Notes: generated by a model from the sequence alone, not told the origin. Counted from the stretch's first letter, positions 34,109 to 45,917 are shown. The stretch: DNA of 64,000 nt from Bremia lactucae (GCF_004359215.1 NC_090612.1:6574121-6638120), one strand, 5' to 3'. Numbers and translations: made by a program.

Positions 34109-35010
34109 CTAAGGCTTGCAATGAGGCAAATGACATCTCCGCAGTGCGCACCGGTCGCACTGAATACAAAAACCGAGTCATGCGTAAAGGATTCCATCAC
34201 TGACGCGGTGGGCCGACAGAAACGGAAGTCTGACATAAATGGAAGAGCAGCATTCTTTCTTTCAAAGCTAATGATCTAGTCCTACTGTCTACGCCAAACC
34301 TATCAAAACATGTAGTGACGAATGTGGGCAGTAATAAATTACTGCCCAAGTATATCGGCCCGTTTCGTGAACTGCACCGCCAAGGCAATGCGCCCACGAT
34401 CGAGCTGCCTCGTAGGATGCGTACGCATCCTACGTGTTACGTCGGGCGTCTCCGCCCATACCATCAGTGCAAGGCTTCTCCCGGTTTCGAATTCACCGAC
34501 ACAGTCTAAGGCATCCGCCAAAGTTTGATGGCTCTGAGCCAAAGACTGATGGTTCCGAAAGAAACTATAATGATAGTCTCGGGACAAAGTCTGGTTCTTA
34601 TGAACCATACGTTCCATTCCTTCCTCTAAGGGTGAAATCTTCTGATGAGCTGTCACCAGCTCGTTTTGAAGGGACTGATGCGTCCGTTCGTTCGCCAGTT
34701 GATCATCCGCAACTTGCGCACAGTTTTCAACTGGTCACGAGTAACACCGTCGACCCGTCATCGCTAACTTGCGACGACAGGAACATTCGTGATCAACGTC
34801 CTCCCGTAATTAACGAAGGACGTGAACGAAGTCACGGTATTGACTCGGTTTCGGCGAATGAGGCGAACCCGTTTTATCTCTCTTCACATTTATTGACGGA
34901 TTTGAGTGTGAAATCCGTTTCCTAGTTGAACGCTTCTTAAACCACCGTGAGGTGAAGAGGGTTTGAACGAGTTACCTCGTTTGATGGCGAGGGTATCTAC
35001 CCTCGCGCGA
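34109..35010 (+). pseudogene. Gy-E integrase C-terminus with long linker and chromodomain
   Basis: Plus strand. NVGSNKLLPKYIGPFRELHR and HPTCYVGRLRPYHQ (34315-34460) are the integrase beta domain. After a frame change a 163-codon open stretch (34434-34925) forms a low-complexity linker, with DELSPARFEGTDASVRSPVD near 34640. A chromodomain start follows at about 34920-35000 (FLVERFLNHREVKRV, TSYLV, WRGY, with two stops). The same linker lies on the minus strand at 52300-52700. The opposite strand is also open and heptad-like here (QLANERTHQSLQNELVTAHQ). RT, RNase H and gag are missing. Confidence 0.7.
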
Positions 35011-35143
35011 CATATTGGAACTATTAAGTCAAAATTAATAAAAGATAATAATTTTGTACTATTTTATTTATTTCCTCTCATCGCAAATAATATATTATCA
35101 TTCTCATAGGAAATAATATTAATGTAAAGGGACACCTGTCACA
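35011..35143 (-). repeat. Gy-E LTR, end segment
   Basis: GGAACTATTAAGTCAAAATTA...GACACCTGTCACA matches the ends at 56345-56467 and, reversed, 53451-53600. It lacks its other end and joins directly to chromodomain sequence, so the junction is a rearrangement. On the minus strand it is preceded by a G-rich polypurine tract (35144-35155). Confidence 0.7.
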
Positions 35144-35155
35144 CCCCCCACCTAA
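35144..35155 (-). promoter_or_regulatory. Polypurine tract of a Gy-E element
   Basis: The minus strand reads TTTAGGTGGGGGG next to the LTR end, marking this as a 3' LTR of a minus-strand element whose internal region lies to the right. Confidence 0.6.
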
Positions 35156-35202
35156 ACAACAGTCACTTTAGTGACTAATGTAAAGTGACAGAGGGTACTA
35201 TT

Positions 35203-35830
35203 ATGTCTTTATTTGTAAATCATTACTTGTTGGTTTTATTTAATTTCCAACTTATAATGCGCTTGGCTTCGAACCCGTGCGCGTATCGGCCTGGTATGAC
35301 CAACGATCGATACCAAATTTCGTTAGTCGACTCATCCAGGATTCATAATCCTGGTAAGGACGAAATAGAATTCTTCATCGATGCCTTTTCCGGCACCGGT
35401 GGTACACATGTAAGCGGGCAAGGGATGTCACTCCTTTGTTTCAAGCTTGGGAAGCATTTGTGCAGAATGTACAAATCATAGGCCGCGAGGCCTGGCTTGG
35501 CAAGCTGGATGCTTTCCGTTGATAGTTTGAAAAAGGGACCGTAGTCGGTGCACGGTACAAGCTGCACCGTTTTTATAGAGAGGCGGAATACCTTGCCTCT
35601 CTTGGAAGACTCATTCCCGTGCTGTTTAAGGGTGCAGATCATGCCCCTAAGGAGGCATACGCCCTTAATGGAGGACGCTCAACTCTTGTGAGATAGGCGA
35701 AGGGATTCAGAACTTTCAATCCTTTTACGAGCGCGAGAAGAGCTCGTTCTCCGATGGAACCCCCGTGGAATAGGATAGGTCTCGTCGTACTGTCGAATGA
35801 GAACCGGAACGTCCATCATCAGTTGGGAAC
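35203..35830 (+). pseudogene. Antisense ORF of Gy-E
   Basis: It begins just inside the polypurine tract and runs opposite to the element. 35185-35481 is open, with RPGMTNDRYQISLVDSSRIH and DEIEFFIDAF. After one lost base the protein continues as FRHRWYTCKRARDV, then QAWEAFVQNVQIIGREAW, and beyond a TGA as RYKLHRFYREAEYLASLGRL and FKGADHAPKEAYALNG. The FIDAFF-HRWY and QAW-AF-NV-IGRE-W blocks recur in the Gy-D antisense ORF near 60300-60460, which argues that this strand once encoded protein. It is cut by the Gy-A LTR at 35840. No family recognised. Confidence 0.6.
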
Positions 35831-35839
35831 GAGGTTCCC

Positions 35840-36162
35840 TGTAGCGGAGCTACCTCGCTATAAAAGTCAGAGGAAGACTTTAGACTGAGAGAGTCTATTG
35901 GTTCTATAAACTAATGGGTTCAATAATTAAGGGAGTCGTACAAGCTATTAAAGCTTAACGAATCCTAGTTCAAGGGATTCAGGGGCTCGTAGAACCAAGT
36001 GGCAACTAGTGCCCAAGAGGATATACCTTAGAAAGGCTTCTATCTCTTACAGATCAATGCGCAAGCCTTGGGAAGGTACTTAACGCTTTAAGCTCAGAAG
36101 GGGGACTGCATAAGTAAATGTACCACAACAATGGTTCTCCAACCGACGTTTGCCCTATTACA
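35840..36162 (-). repeat. Gy-A 3' LTR, relic copy 3
   Basis: TGTAGCGG...CCTATTACA, 323 bp. About 160 bp from the AT-rich middle is deleted (junction near 36112). A minus-strand polypurine tract (36163-36175) follows. Confidence 0.87.
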
Positions 36163-36273
36163 CCCTCTCTCATCATACGGTTGACCCCGATTGACAACAT
36201 TCGGTTCATTTCCTCTTTGAGGTTGGAACCTAAAAAGCTGACCTTTTGGAAATGTTTTTCTTTCATTTTCACC

Positions 36274-37530
36274 ATGACAATCAAGCGCGAGTCACCGACT
36301 CTTAGACTCTTAGCACCTTCCTTGACGATGAGAGAATGGTGGACTTTGAAAATCACACTCCATCAGAGGGATGAGGAACAAGAGCGTCGCTCTTACACGC
36401 CTTCTCCTCCGGATAAAGGTCGGTGGGCCCCGAATCCGTCCCCAGAACGTAGTGCCGCTGATGTCTCAACTGCATTGAGCAGGACACAGGACCCTAACCT
36501 TAACATCATTACAAATCCGCTCAATGAAGAGCAAGAGCGGGCAACCCTCATAGAGGATCAAGCTCGTCGTCGAGCTGCCGAGATAGCGAAAGCTAAAGCT
36601 CATAGTGAATATAGATTCACTCCGCTTAGTGCAGAAGAGCGTCTCAAAGAAATCGCGGGTCACAGTTTGGCCATCTGGATCTCCGGAGACCCGGCGAGGA
36701 CGCCGGGGGAGATCGCTGCTCGCGACGTTCTTCATGAGCGATACCTTACGCCAAAGGTAATGACGCGAGGGTCAGTATCTGACGCGTTTACGTGATCAAG
36801 CCCGTGGGGCTTCGGTGACCTCAATGAGGAAAATTCCGATCGTTTTGTTTTTAAACGAAATAAGAAGTGAAAACGAAGTCTCATTTGCGAACTGGGTCCA
36901 TCGGGCCCGCCGCCTCCCCAATATTCGGAATATCGGAGAGTCTGCGGATGTGGTTGATGTTCGTTTGGAACGGAAGCTTCGCTTCGATTTCGCCAAGCTT
37001 AAGGCCAGAGGCCAGTTACGTTCGGCATTTATATCACAAAACGAAGAAAGGTCTACCAATATTTCAGTGCTTCGGTTGACTGTGCAACCATGGATCGAAG
37101 CCGCACTGAGGCTTTAGATTCAGCTAATCCCACTTCTACTGGTGGAAAGCGTCGTTTGACGCGAGTTGACCCTGAGTTTTGTGCTCAAAAACGTCAACGG
37201 TGTCGGGCAATCGTGCCGAAGAGGTACCACAAATTCCGAAGAGTTTTCAGAAGAGGTATACTCCAGCCACTTCGGTATTGGCCCTTACGACGGCGTCGCT
37301 TTAAAGTTTCTCTACGTGAAACTGAATTTTCCCTCGCGTGAGAGCTTGCTCGGGTTGAGAGCTCTTTTGAGGCGGTTCAGAACCGTCTTTCGATTCTGGA
37401 ACTTCAGCAACCCTCGTTTAGAGAGAGCCAGCTGGACATCCTGGTGAGGATGCAGCAATCTACGGTACGACTGCCTGTCACGGCGCAAGCGCCTTTAACT
37501 CCATGTGGGAAAGGTTCCGATATGGCTTAA
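36274..37530 (+). pseudogene. Antisense ORF of Gy-A, relic copy 3
   Basis: The most independent copy of the Gy-A antisense frame, and the one lacking the chimeric insertion. The ATG at 36274 opens MTIKRESPTLRLL. Open sequence continues to 36795 (NPLNEEQERATLIEDQARRR, RFTPLSAEERLKEIAGHSLA, HERYLTPKVMTRG). A +1 shift leads to NEVSFANWVHRARRLPNIRN and LERKLRFDFAKLK at 36870-37010. The C-terminus is open from about 37340 to the TAA at 37528 (ARVESSFEAVQNRLSILELQ, then ESQLDILVRMQQST), ending GSDMA. The pattern of synonymous and conservative change against 8928 suggests past coding. Confidence 0.6.
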
Positions 37531-39002
37531 GCAAGCCAACTTAAAACACTGAATGTGTACGCAGCTTGATAGGAAGGTCTAGCGTGTAAGCTAGGCCCTT
37601 CTTGGCCACGACCGTAAATGGTCCAATAAAGCGCGGGCACAATTTGGTCTTCAAGACCGCGGAAACCAAGTTAGTTGGTAGAGTTTTGGCGTTTAATAAA
37701 ACTCGGTCTCCGACCACAAAATAATTAATACAGCTTCTACCTTTGGCATCTGCTTGTTCTTTTTGTTTGTCTTCGCTATCAGCCACCGTGTCGTCTTAAG
37801 ACACTAAATCGCGTCGCGAGAAACTCGCTTACTTGTTTCCGGTAACAGGGATGATATCAGCAAGCCTATCGGCTAATTCCCCCCCCCACCAAGCCCTGAG
37901 CCACGCAGTGGTATCGTTAAAGGAAAGAGTGGGTGGGTGAGACCGTTGTAATAGAATGGAGTGTAGCCTGTAGAGGCATGGACACCGATATTTATTGTAT
38001 ATTTCACCACTGGGAGCAGTGATTTTCCAGCGCTTTGGTGTCTGAGCACACACACTGCGTAGAACGTCTTCAATGACCCGATTGACACGTGCAGTTTGAC
38101 CATCGGTCTGCGGATGGTCAGCGGTGGACATGTTCAATCTGGTGTCAAGCACTCGGATTTGATTCCAATATTTATCCGTGAAAGCCTCCCGATCAGAGAC
38201 AATTGCCACTGGCAAACCGTGTTGTCGAAACACGCCATCGATGAACAGCCTTGCTATACCTTCACCATCAATGGTTTCCGGCACAGCCGCTAAATGGGCC
38301 ATTTTGCTCAATCGGTCAACAAAGACCACTATGCCATAGTTAGTGGCCGAATCTTTCGGTAGACCGAAAACAAAGTCCACACTAATGGACTCCCAACACC
38401 CTATTGGTACGGGAAGACTTGCCAGTGGCGCAGCAGCATGCACCGGGTTTAACCCGTTGGCAAGTTTCGCATGTGCGAACGTATGTGCTGACCCGTTTAT
38501 AAAGTTTGGCACCACTTACAAAGCCGGGATTTTTTTTTCTACCGAGATGACCACCAAGGCCAGTACCACGTGCCTCATAGAGAATTCCGTACTTCAAATC
38601 CTCTTCATGAGGAACAACGACGACGCGGAGGATCCGCAGCGTCCGTGCAATTAAGCAATAGGTCGTTATCGAAAGAAAATCGATGTATTCTTGCACGCAA
38701 ACGTGACGACAATTTCAAACCCGAGTCAGGGTTCTTTAGAGCTCGTAGCAAAGCTACACACTGTTCATCCTTGGCGAAAGCCGAACGGAATAAGTCAGTA
38801 ATAGGCGACACGACAGTCGTTAAGTGAGAGAGCTCATAATCCGGCCTCCGTGATAACGCATCGGCCAAAGCATTCTGCTTGCCCCAGGCTTATACTTCAC
38901 CACAAAGTTGTATTAGGCAAAAAAGGATAGCCAACGGGACATTCTCTGTGAGTGATGGCACGACTTAGTCGGAGTGCGTAATGACGCGTGATCTGTATAT
39001 AG
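37170..39002 (-). pseudogene. Gy-A integrase, chromodomain remnant and RNase H tail, copy 3
   Basis: 38605-38990: RNase H tether (LADALSRRPDYELSHLTTVV) and pre-integrase. 37829-38515: integrase core with FVDRLSKMAHLAAVPE and VSDREAFTD (Asp retained), but TADHPQTDGQTARVNRVIED has Ala (GCA) for the catalytic Glu. 37541-37786: the GPFTVVAKKGLAYTLDL beta domain. 37270-37330: chromodomain start FHVEKL and KRRRRKGQY, then a deletion. It stops at 39002 inside RNase H, where Gy-H sequence begins. Confidence 0.83.
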
Positions 39003-40234
39003 ATCCTTTATGATCGACTCTCCAGTCGATCTAAGACTTTGACACTGTCTCTTACAGACAGGCGCTTAAAATATTTTTGGATGTTGCTTTCTAAGCAAAC
39101 ATCCTCGTTCGTTCCTCTCATCTTATTCGAATTGTCGATCTTCAACGCTGCCTGTGCTTGAGCACAGTCGTCGGTATCGGTATCAAACTCCACAGTGTGA
39201 TGAGTTGTCACACTGAAGTATTGTGCTGTTGTGCAAACGACCGAACCACAAGTGAGGCCATCTTACTCACTCGTAGGACATTCACATGCTTGTGGACGCT
39301 CCAAGACGTTCGTCAGATGGGCATCTGATGAACGAGAGGCAGGCATCGTCTCAGCTGGATGCTGCCAGTTTATGTATGGTTCGTACTTCTGAGCCATGGT
39401 AATCCAAGGATGACATCAAATTTGTCATCCAAATACACTACAATGAAAGCATTATCGTACTGCTTACATTTTAACGTGTATCGGATACAAGCTACACGTT
39501 TCTTTACTGTTTCAGATGCGCCTGTTCCTCAGGCGCACTGTCATCCTCGTTAGAGGAATATCGCGCTCATTAATTCGAGTCTGCGATCTTCTAGCGGTTG
39601 GCGTCGAATGAATTTGTTTGACGCCTTACAATCGACTAAAGGCTTAAGTCGCGATTTATTTGCTACAATAATTTCCAAGGTGACGAGGATAACACCACAA
39701 CCTCGGGCAGTTACCCACAATGTTTGGGTGTGAGGAGCAACTTCGTGAAAAGGTCTGCAAATTATCTTGACGATTTTGGATCAGTAGGGCGCTCCACACC
39801 TACGGACCCCGTCCATTTTTTGTCGATCCGCCTCGCCATTGCGATTTTGTAATGGCGTAGGTACCGCGTCTTCCGCTGTTTCTCGCGGAAGGTCGATCGT
39901 TTCGCTGTTTTTAGGCACTGGGCGTGGGGCACTACACTCATAGGCGTAGTGGCCTGTCTTTTGACAACGATTCCACTTTTGTAAACACGTGTAACTTGAT
40001 GAACGAGGTTTCTTGCTCTCCACATACCAGAGGTCTATGAGCTCTAGACCTCCGTTTTCTTGTCGTCTCGGAGGACGCCAAGCGCCAAAGTGGACGAAAG
40101 CCTGTTTCAGGCTGAAGTCCTCTTGTTCCGCTACTGAGATCGCTTGGTCTAGCGTCTCTAGATCGAGCCGGAACAGGTGAGTCTTGCCAGGACCGTCTGC
40201 AAGACCTTTAATAACCACTGACTGCTTCATGCGT
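39003..40234 (-). pseudogene. Gy-H gag-protease fragment
   Basis: Minus strand. 39781-40230: gag end (LDLETLDQAISVAEQEDFSL) with a damaged zinc knuckle (WNRCQKTGHYAYEC, the first Cys having become Trp). About 39370-39480: retropepsin C-terminal loop (LDDKFDVILG-type, then RRYEPYINWQHPAE in another frame). 39008-39211: polyprotein linker rich in Asp/Ala. Related to, but distinct from, Gy-A and Gy-C. No LTR or RT remains. The region is unusually rich in short inverted repeats (for example 39013-39030, 39193-39215, 39408-39430, 39518-39536). Confidence 0.7.
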
Positions 40235-40663
40235 CAAGAATCGGCTTCCGTCACCAGAAAGTACGAATAATACTTCATCTAAGATTGTGGACAAGTCCAA
40301 GCCAAGTATCAAGCATATGCGAGTCTTTGGCGTCGAGCTTACGTTTTGACTCCGAAGAAAAAGCGGCTCAAGTAGACCCCAAGTCTCGAGTTGACATATT
40401 TGTTGGCTATGAAAAAGTCTCCAAGACATATCGGATCTACGACATTGAAGCTCAGAAAGTGATGATTAGTCGAGATGAAGACAAGTCTTGGCGATTTAAC
40501 AGTCAGCATTTTTGACGACATTGATGAACCATACCTCGACTTTGACATGCTTGAGGTAAGCGACAACGACTCAATATGCACAACGGATTTCAAGCTGACC
40601 GGATAGCGCAAACTTCGGGCATGAATCAAATCGATCGTTAAAAGTTTCAAGTCCGGAGCATCG
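40235..40663 (+). pseudogene. Copia pol fragment before the gap
   Basis: Copia region between integrase and RT: PKSRVDIFVGYEKVSKTYRI and YDIEAQKVMISRDEDKSWRF at 40378-40510, with a frameshift to the preceding KPSIKHMRVFGVELTF-type block. The same sequence occurs at 43620-44040 and 45040-45470. It ends in the assembly gap. Confidence 0.8.
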
Positions 40664-41653
40664 NNNNNNNNNNNNNNNNNNNNNNNNNNNNNNNNNNNNN
40701 NNNNNNNNNNNNNNNNNNNNNNNNNNNNNNNNNNNNNNNNNNNNNNNNNNNNNNNNNNNNNNNNNNNNNNNNNNNNNNNNNNNNNNNNNNNNNNNNNNNN
40801 NNNNNNNNNNNNNNNNNNNNNNNNNNNNNNNNNNNNNNNNNNNNNNNNNNNNNNNNNNNNNNNNNNNNNNNNNNNNNNNNNNNNNNNNNNNNNNNNNNNN
40901 NNNNNNNNNNNNNNNNNNNNNNNNNNNNNNNNNNNNNNNNNNNNNNNNNNNNNNNNNNNNNNNNNNNNNNNNNNNNNNNNNNNNNNNNNNNNNNNNNNNN
41001 NNNNNNNNNNNNNNNNNNNNNNNNNNNNNNNNNNNNNNNNNNNNNNNNNNNNNNNNNNNNNNNNNNNNNNNNNNNNNNNNNNNNNNNNNNNNNNNNNNNN
41101 NNNNNNNNNNNNNNNNNNNNNNNNNNNNNNNNNNNNNNNNNNNNNNNNNNNNNNNNNNNNNNNNNNNNNNNNNNNNNNNNNNNNNNNNNNNNNNNNNNNN
41201 NNNNNNNNNNNNNNNNNNNNNNNNNNNNNNNNNNNNNNNNNNNNNNNNNNNNNNNNNNNNNNNNNNNNNNNNNNNNNNNNNNNNNNNNNNNNNNNNNNNN
41301 NNNNNNNNNNNNNNNNNNNNNNNNNNNNNNNNNNNNNNNNNNNNNNNNNNNNNNNNNNNNNNNNNNNNNNNNNNNNNNNNNNNNNNNNNNNNNNNNNNNN
41401 NNNNNNNNNNNNNNNNNNNNNNNNNNNNNNNNNNNNNNNNNNNNNNNNNNNNNNNNNNNNNNNNNNNNNNNNNNNNNNNNNNNNNNNNNNNNNNNNNNNN
41501 NNNNNNNNNNNNNNNNNNNNNNNNNNNNNNNNNNNNNNNNNNNNNNNNNNNNNNNNNNNNNNNNNNNNNNNNNNNNNNNNNNNNNNNNNNNNNNNNNNNN
41601 NNNNNNNNNNNNNNNNNNNNNNNNNNNNNNNNNNNNNNNNNNNNNNNNNNNNN
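40664..41653. other. Assembly gap (990 N)
   Basis: An unbroken run of N between the Copia integrase-RT spacer and the Copia RNase H. Its sequence is unknown. Open frames spanning it are artefacts. Confidence 0.99.
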
Positions 41654-42172
41654 GTGCTTAGCCAATTCGCGGCAGACCCATGTCCGACACATTGGCAAGC
41701 TTTAAAAAGGGTCTTCAGGTATATACAAGGCACAAGGACGCACGGCATCAAGTTTCAAGCATCAAGTCAGGATGGGCTGCAAGGAATTTCAGATGCGGAC
41801 TGGGCCGGAGACACGATGTCGCGAAGAAGTACAAGCGGCTACGCCTTTATGATGAGCGGCGGATGTGTAAGCTGGAAGAGCAAGAAACAACGCACGGTAG
41901 CACTGTCGTCAACGGAAGCCGAGTACATGGCGCTCTCAAAAGCGACACAGGAGGCAGTGTGGCTTAAGACTTTTCTGATCGAGCTTGGTGAGACGCATAA
42001 GAATGATGCGGTCAAGATCAACGAAGATAACCAAGGCTCAATTGCACTGGCCAAGAATCCACAGTTTCATAAGAGGACCAAGCATATCGACATTCGCTAT
42101 CACCTCGTACGCGAAAAGGTTGAAGATGGCCAAGTTTTCTTGGAATACATTTCGACGACGCGGACCTCATGA
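41654..42172 (+). pseudogene. Copia RNase H domain
   Basis: Open for 172 codons from the gap: HWQALKRVFRYIQGT, then ISDADWAGDTMSRRSTSGYA (first catalytic Asp region), STEAEYMALSKATQEA and KRTKHIDIRYHLVREKVEDG. This is the well-preserved C-terminal end of Ty1/Copia pol. It could be the end of an intact gene whose start lies in the gap, but the following 42200-42470 segment is an out-of-order RT piece, so a relic is more likely. Confidence 0.85.
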
Positions 42173-42573
42173 CAAAGCCAATTCCTGCGACTCAGTTTTG
42201 TGTGCTTCGAAACAAGCTTGGTGTACAAGGACCAGAAGCTGCCGAGTCGAGTGGCTTATATTGGAAAGGATGCTCCAAGAAAAGAACACGTCAAACAGGG
42301 CGATTACCGTGCGAATAACCAACTTGGCAAGAATGTGGGTGGTGCTTCCGAGAGGAAACAGATGGTTCCGGCTCCATCGAAGTTTAAGGCTCGATGAGCA
42401 AAGGGATCAAGTAAAATATGGAACGACTACACGGAGACATTTTCGCATGTAGTCAAGTATGTAAGTAAATCAAGTAGAGTATCCAGTAGGCTTAGAGGTA
42501 GCAAACGAATTGCGAACTAAGGACCTTTAATATATTTACTTTGCATTTTGCCAACTAGTGCTCACTTGACCTT
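42173..42573 (+). pseudogene. Out-of-order Copia RT N-terminal piece
   Basis: SRVAYIGKDAPRKEHVKQGD and a KFKAR...KYG...YTE-type run, ending at the TTTTCGCATGTAGTCAAGTATG block. Homologous to 44040-44290 and 45470-45720. 42475-42573 is unassigned. Confidence 0.65.
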
Positions 42574-44406
42574 GGCAGCGCAGCAATGTGTCAACGGCGA
42601 TCCGTCGACGACATTCTCAAGCGTTTCAGCATGGACGATTGCAAGGCGGGCTATTGACAGTGGCGCCACCCATCATATACGCTACGACTAGTCCAAGTTT
42701 TCAACACTGGACGAGCAAGAAGGCGAACTTTCAGTAGCTGATGTTGACAAGACAAAAATTATGGGTAGGGGGACTATTGTCAAGCAGGTAGTCCTACCCA
42801 ATGGTGACGTTCGCGAAATTTAAATCAAGAACGCGCTGTTTGTCCCAAAAATGACCAAACAATGCTCTTGGTCCCGGAGATAAACCAAAGTGGTTGCTAT
42901 TAAGTAGTGTATTATGGAGCTCGCATGAACATTGCACGGAAAAGCTCAAAACAAGTGGTGATAATGGCCGACCTCGTCGATGGACTTTACTGGCTTGCAC
43001 TCAAAGCGGTCAGATAATTCGGCGACTTCAAACAACAAAATCGATCTGCATTCGCGAATGGTCACGCGTTAAATGACGGCTGCGAAAAATGATTACTAGA
43101 CGAATGATTAAGGAAGTCTCCATATCATCGACGACGAATTTATCACGCATTTTTCGTGGATGTCATGAGGGAAAAATGGTCCAAAAACCATTTCAAGCAC
43201 GCGATAGCTTTTTTGAATTGCTGCATTTCGATACCTGCGGCCCCATCGAGCAAGAATCTATTGGAGGCAGCAAGTACCTGTTACTTATTGGGAACGAGGC
43301 CAGCGGATGCATGAAGGGATTTTACTTGCGTGCCAAGTCGGAAATCGAGGACAATATCAAGACGTACATACTGAAGATTCAAACGCAGTTTGGGAAATAG
43401 TCAAGTTCGTGGGGCATGACGGAGCTCGAGAATTTGCGACTACTTCGCTCAAGTTCTTCTACGAGGACGAGGGTATCGAGGTCACAGTTCCGTACGCTCA
43501 TCAAACTAGCAGGACAGCTGAGTGGGCCATACAAACGATTGTTACCATTGGACGCAGCATGTTACACCACGCAAAATTGGACAAATTTTTATGTTGCGAG
43601 GCTGCTATGCTCCATGCAAGAATCGGCTCCGTCACCAGAAATTACGAATAATATTCCGTTTAAGGTTGTGGACAGGTCCAAGCCAAGTATCAAGCATATG
43701 TGAGTCTTTGGCGTCGAGCTTACGTTTTATCTCCAAAGGAAAAGCGGCTCAAGTGGAATTCCAAGTATCGAGTTGGCGTATTCGTAGGCTATGAAAAAGT
43801 CTCCAAGGCATATCGGATCTACGACATTGAAGCTCAGAAAGTGGTGATCAGTCAAGATGTAAACAAGTCTTGGCGATTAGACAGTCAGCACTTTTAACAA
43901 CATTGAAGAACCAAACCTCGACTTTGACATGCTTGAGGTAAGCGACAACGACTCAATATGCACAAGAAATTTTAAGCTGATCGGAGAGCGCAAACTTCGG
44001 GCATGAAAAAAATCGATCGTTAAAAGTTTCAAGTCCGGAGCATCGTGAGGCTTATATTGGAAGAGGCGAGTGCTTCCAAAGAAACAGAATCACGTCAAAT
44101 CAAGCGGCGATTACGCGTGCGAAAGGAACCAACTTTAGGTCAAGAATGTGGGTGGTGCTTCCGAAGATGGAAACAGTGACTCGATTTCCGGCTCCATCGA
44201 GAAGTTTAAGGCTCGACTCGTAGCAAAGGGATTCAAGTAAAAATATGGAATAGACTACACGGAGACATTTTCGCATGTAGTCAAGTATGTGATAGTCACT
44301 GGAAGTTCGACGGAGCTGACTGCGCGTACGAAGACCGGCTTAAAAAGACGCTTCGAGATGACCGACGGTGGCATTTGTGTTGAGCATTGGGCTTGTGAAT
44401 GACGAT
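42574..44406 (+). pseudogene. Copia array unit 1 (protease-integrase-RT remnant)
   Basis: Starts in RT-end sequence (CAGCGCAGCAATG..., DILKRFSMDDCKA-like), switches at about 42655 to the protease active site DSGATHHIRYD, then NALFVPKMTK-type gag-pre-integrase (42830-43080) and integrase (FFELLHFDTCGPIEQESIGG near 43210, VKFVGHDGAREFATTSLKFF near 43400, VPYAHQTSRTAEWAIQTIVT near 43490). The integrase-RT spacer (43760-43890) and RT pieces (44040-44400) follow. Most of RT is deleted. Many frameshifts. Next unit begins 1833 bp downstream. Confidence 0.8.
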
Positions 44407-45830
44407 GGCAGCGCAGCAATGTGTCAACGGCGATCCGTCGACCGACATTCTCAAGCGTTTCAGCATGGACGATTGCAAGGCGGGCTATTGACAGTGGCGC
44501 CACCTATCATATACGCTACGACTAGTCCAAGTTTTCAACACTGGACGAGCAAGAAGGCGAACTTTCAGTAGCTGATGGTGACAAGACAAAGATTATGGGT
44601 AGGGAGACTATTGTCAAGCAGGTAGTCCTACCCAATGGTGACGTTCGCGAAATTTAAATCAAGAACGCGCTGTTTGTCCCGACAATGACCAAAACAATTC
44701 TTTTGGTCCCGGAGATAAACCAAAGTTGTTGCTTTAAGGTAGATTTTTATGGAGCTCGCATGAACATTGCACGGAATAGCTCAAAACAAGTGGTGATAAC
44801 GGCCGACCTCGTCGATGGACTTTACTGGCTTTGCACTCAAAGCGGTCAGATAATTCGGCGACTTTAAACAGCAAAATCGATCTGCATTCGCGAATGGGTA
44901 TCGAGATCACAGTTCCGTGCGCTCATCAAACTAGCAGGACAGCTGAGTGGGCCATACAAACGATTGTTACCATTGGACGCAGCATGTTACACCACGCAAA
45001 ATTGGACAAATTTTTATGTTGCGAGGCTGCTATGCTCCATGCAAGAATCGGCTCCGTCACCAGAAATTACGAATAATACTCCGTTTGAGATTGTGGACAG
45101 GTCCAAGCCAAGTATCAAGCAAATGTGAGTCTTTGGCGTCGAGCTTACGTTTTATCTCCAAAGGAAAAGCGGCTCAAGTGGAACCCCAAGTGTCGAGTTG
45201 GCGTATTCGTAGGCTATGCAAAAGTCTCCAAGGTATATCGGATCTACGACATTGAAGATCAGAAAGTGGTGATCAGTCAAGATGTAGAAAAGTCTTGGCG
45301 ATTTAAGAGTCAGCATATTTGACGACATTGAAGAACCAAACCTCGACTTTGACATGCTTTAGGTACGCGACAACGACTCAATATGCACAAGAATTTTAAG
45401 CTGATCGGAGAGCGCAAACTTCGGGCATGAAAAAAATCGATCGTTAAAAGTTTCAAGTCCGGAGCATCGTGAGGCTTATATTGGAAGAGGCGAGTGCTTC
45501 CAAAGAAACAGAATCACGTCAAATCAAGCGGCGATTACGCGTGCGAAAGGAACCAACTTTAGGTCAAGAATGTGGGTGGTGCTTCCGAAGATGGAAACAG
45601 TGACTCGACTTCCGGCTCCATCGAGAAGTTTAAGGCTCGACTCGTAGCAAAGGAATCCATATAAAAATATGGAATCGACTACACGGAGACATTTTCGCAT
45701 GTAGTCAAGTATGTGATAGTCACTGGAAGTTCGACGGAGCTGACTGCGCTTACGAAGACCGACTTGAAAAGACGCTTCGAGATAACCGACGGTGGCAGTT
45801 GTGTTGGGCATTGGGCTTGTGAATGACGAT
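44407..45830 (+). pseudogene. Copia array unit 2 (internally deleted)
   Basis: Repeats unit 1 with high identity but is 1424 bp long. About 400-460 bp of integrase is missing, joined at about 44897 (CGCGAATGGGTATCGAG) where unit 1 has CGCGAATGGTCACG and, later, GAGGGTATCGAG. It shares the same protease entry, spacer (VGVFVGYAKVSKVYRIYDIE near 45200) and RT end. Confidence 0.8.
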
Positions 45831-45917
45831 GGCAGCGCAGCAATGTGTCAACGGCGATCCGTCGACCACATCCTCAAGCGTTTCAGCATGGACGATTACA
45901 AGGCGGGCAATTGACAG
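45831..45917 (+). pseudogene. Copia array unit 3, start only
   Basis: Repeats the first 87 bases of units 1 and 2 (RT-end sequence up to TTGACAG), then runs into the gap. The array therefore has at least three units. Confidence 0.75.

Noticed and set aside
34339..34656. Gy-E antisense coiled-coil frame as a separate gene
   Set aside because: It lies opposite a clear integrase linker and chromodomain, and there is no independent start next to the LTR. Kept only as part of the dual-strand observation.
40339..41751. Long minus-strand open frame of 470 codons
   Set aside because: Almost entirely N, with no sequence to support it. The flanking bases belong to plus-strand Copia pol.
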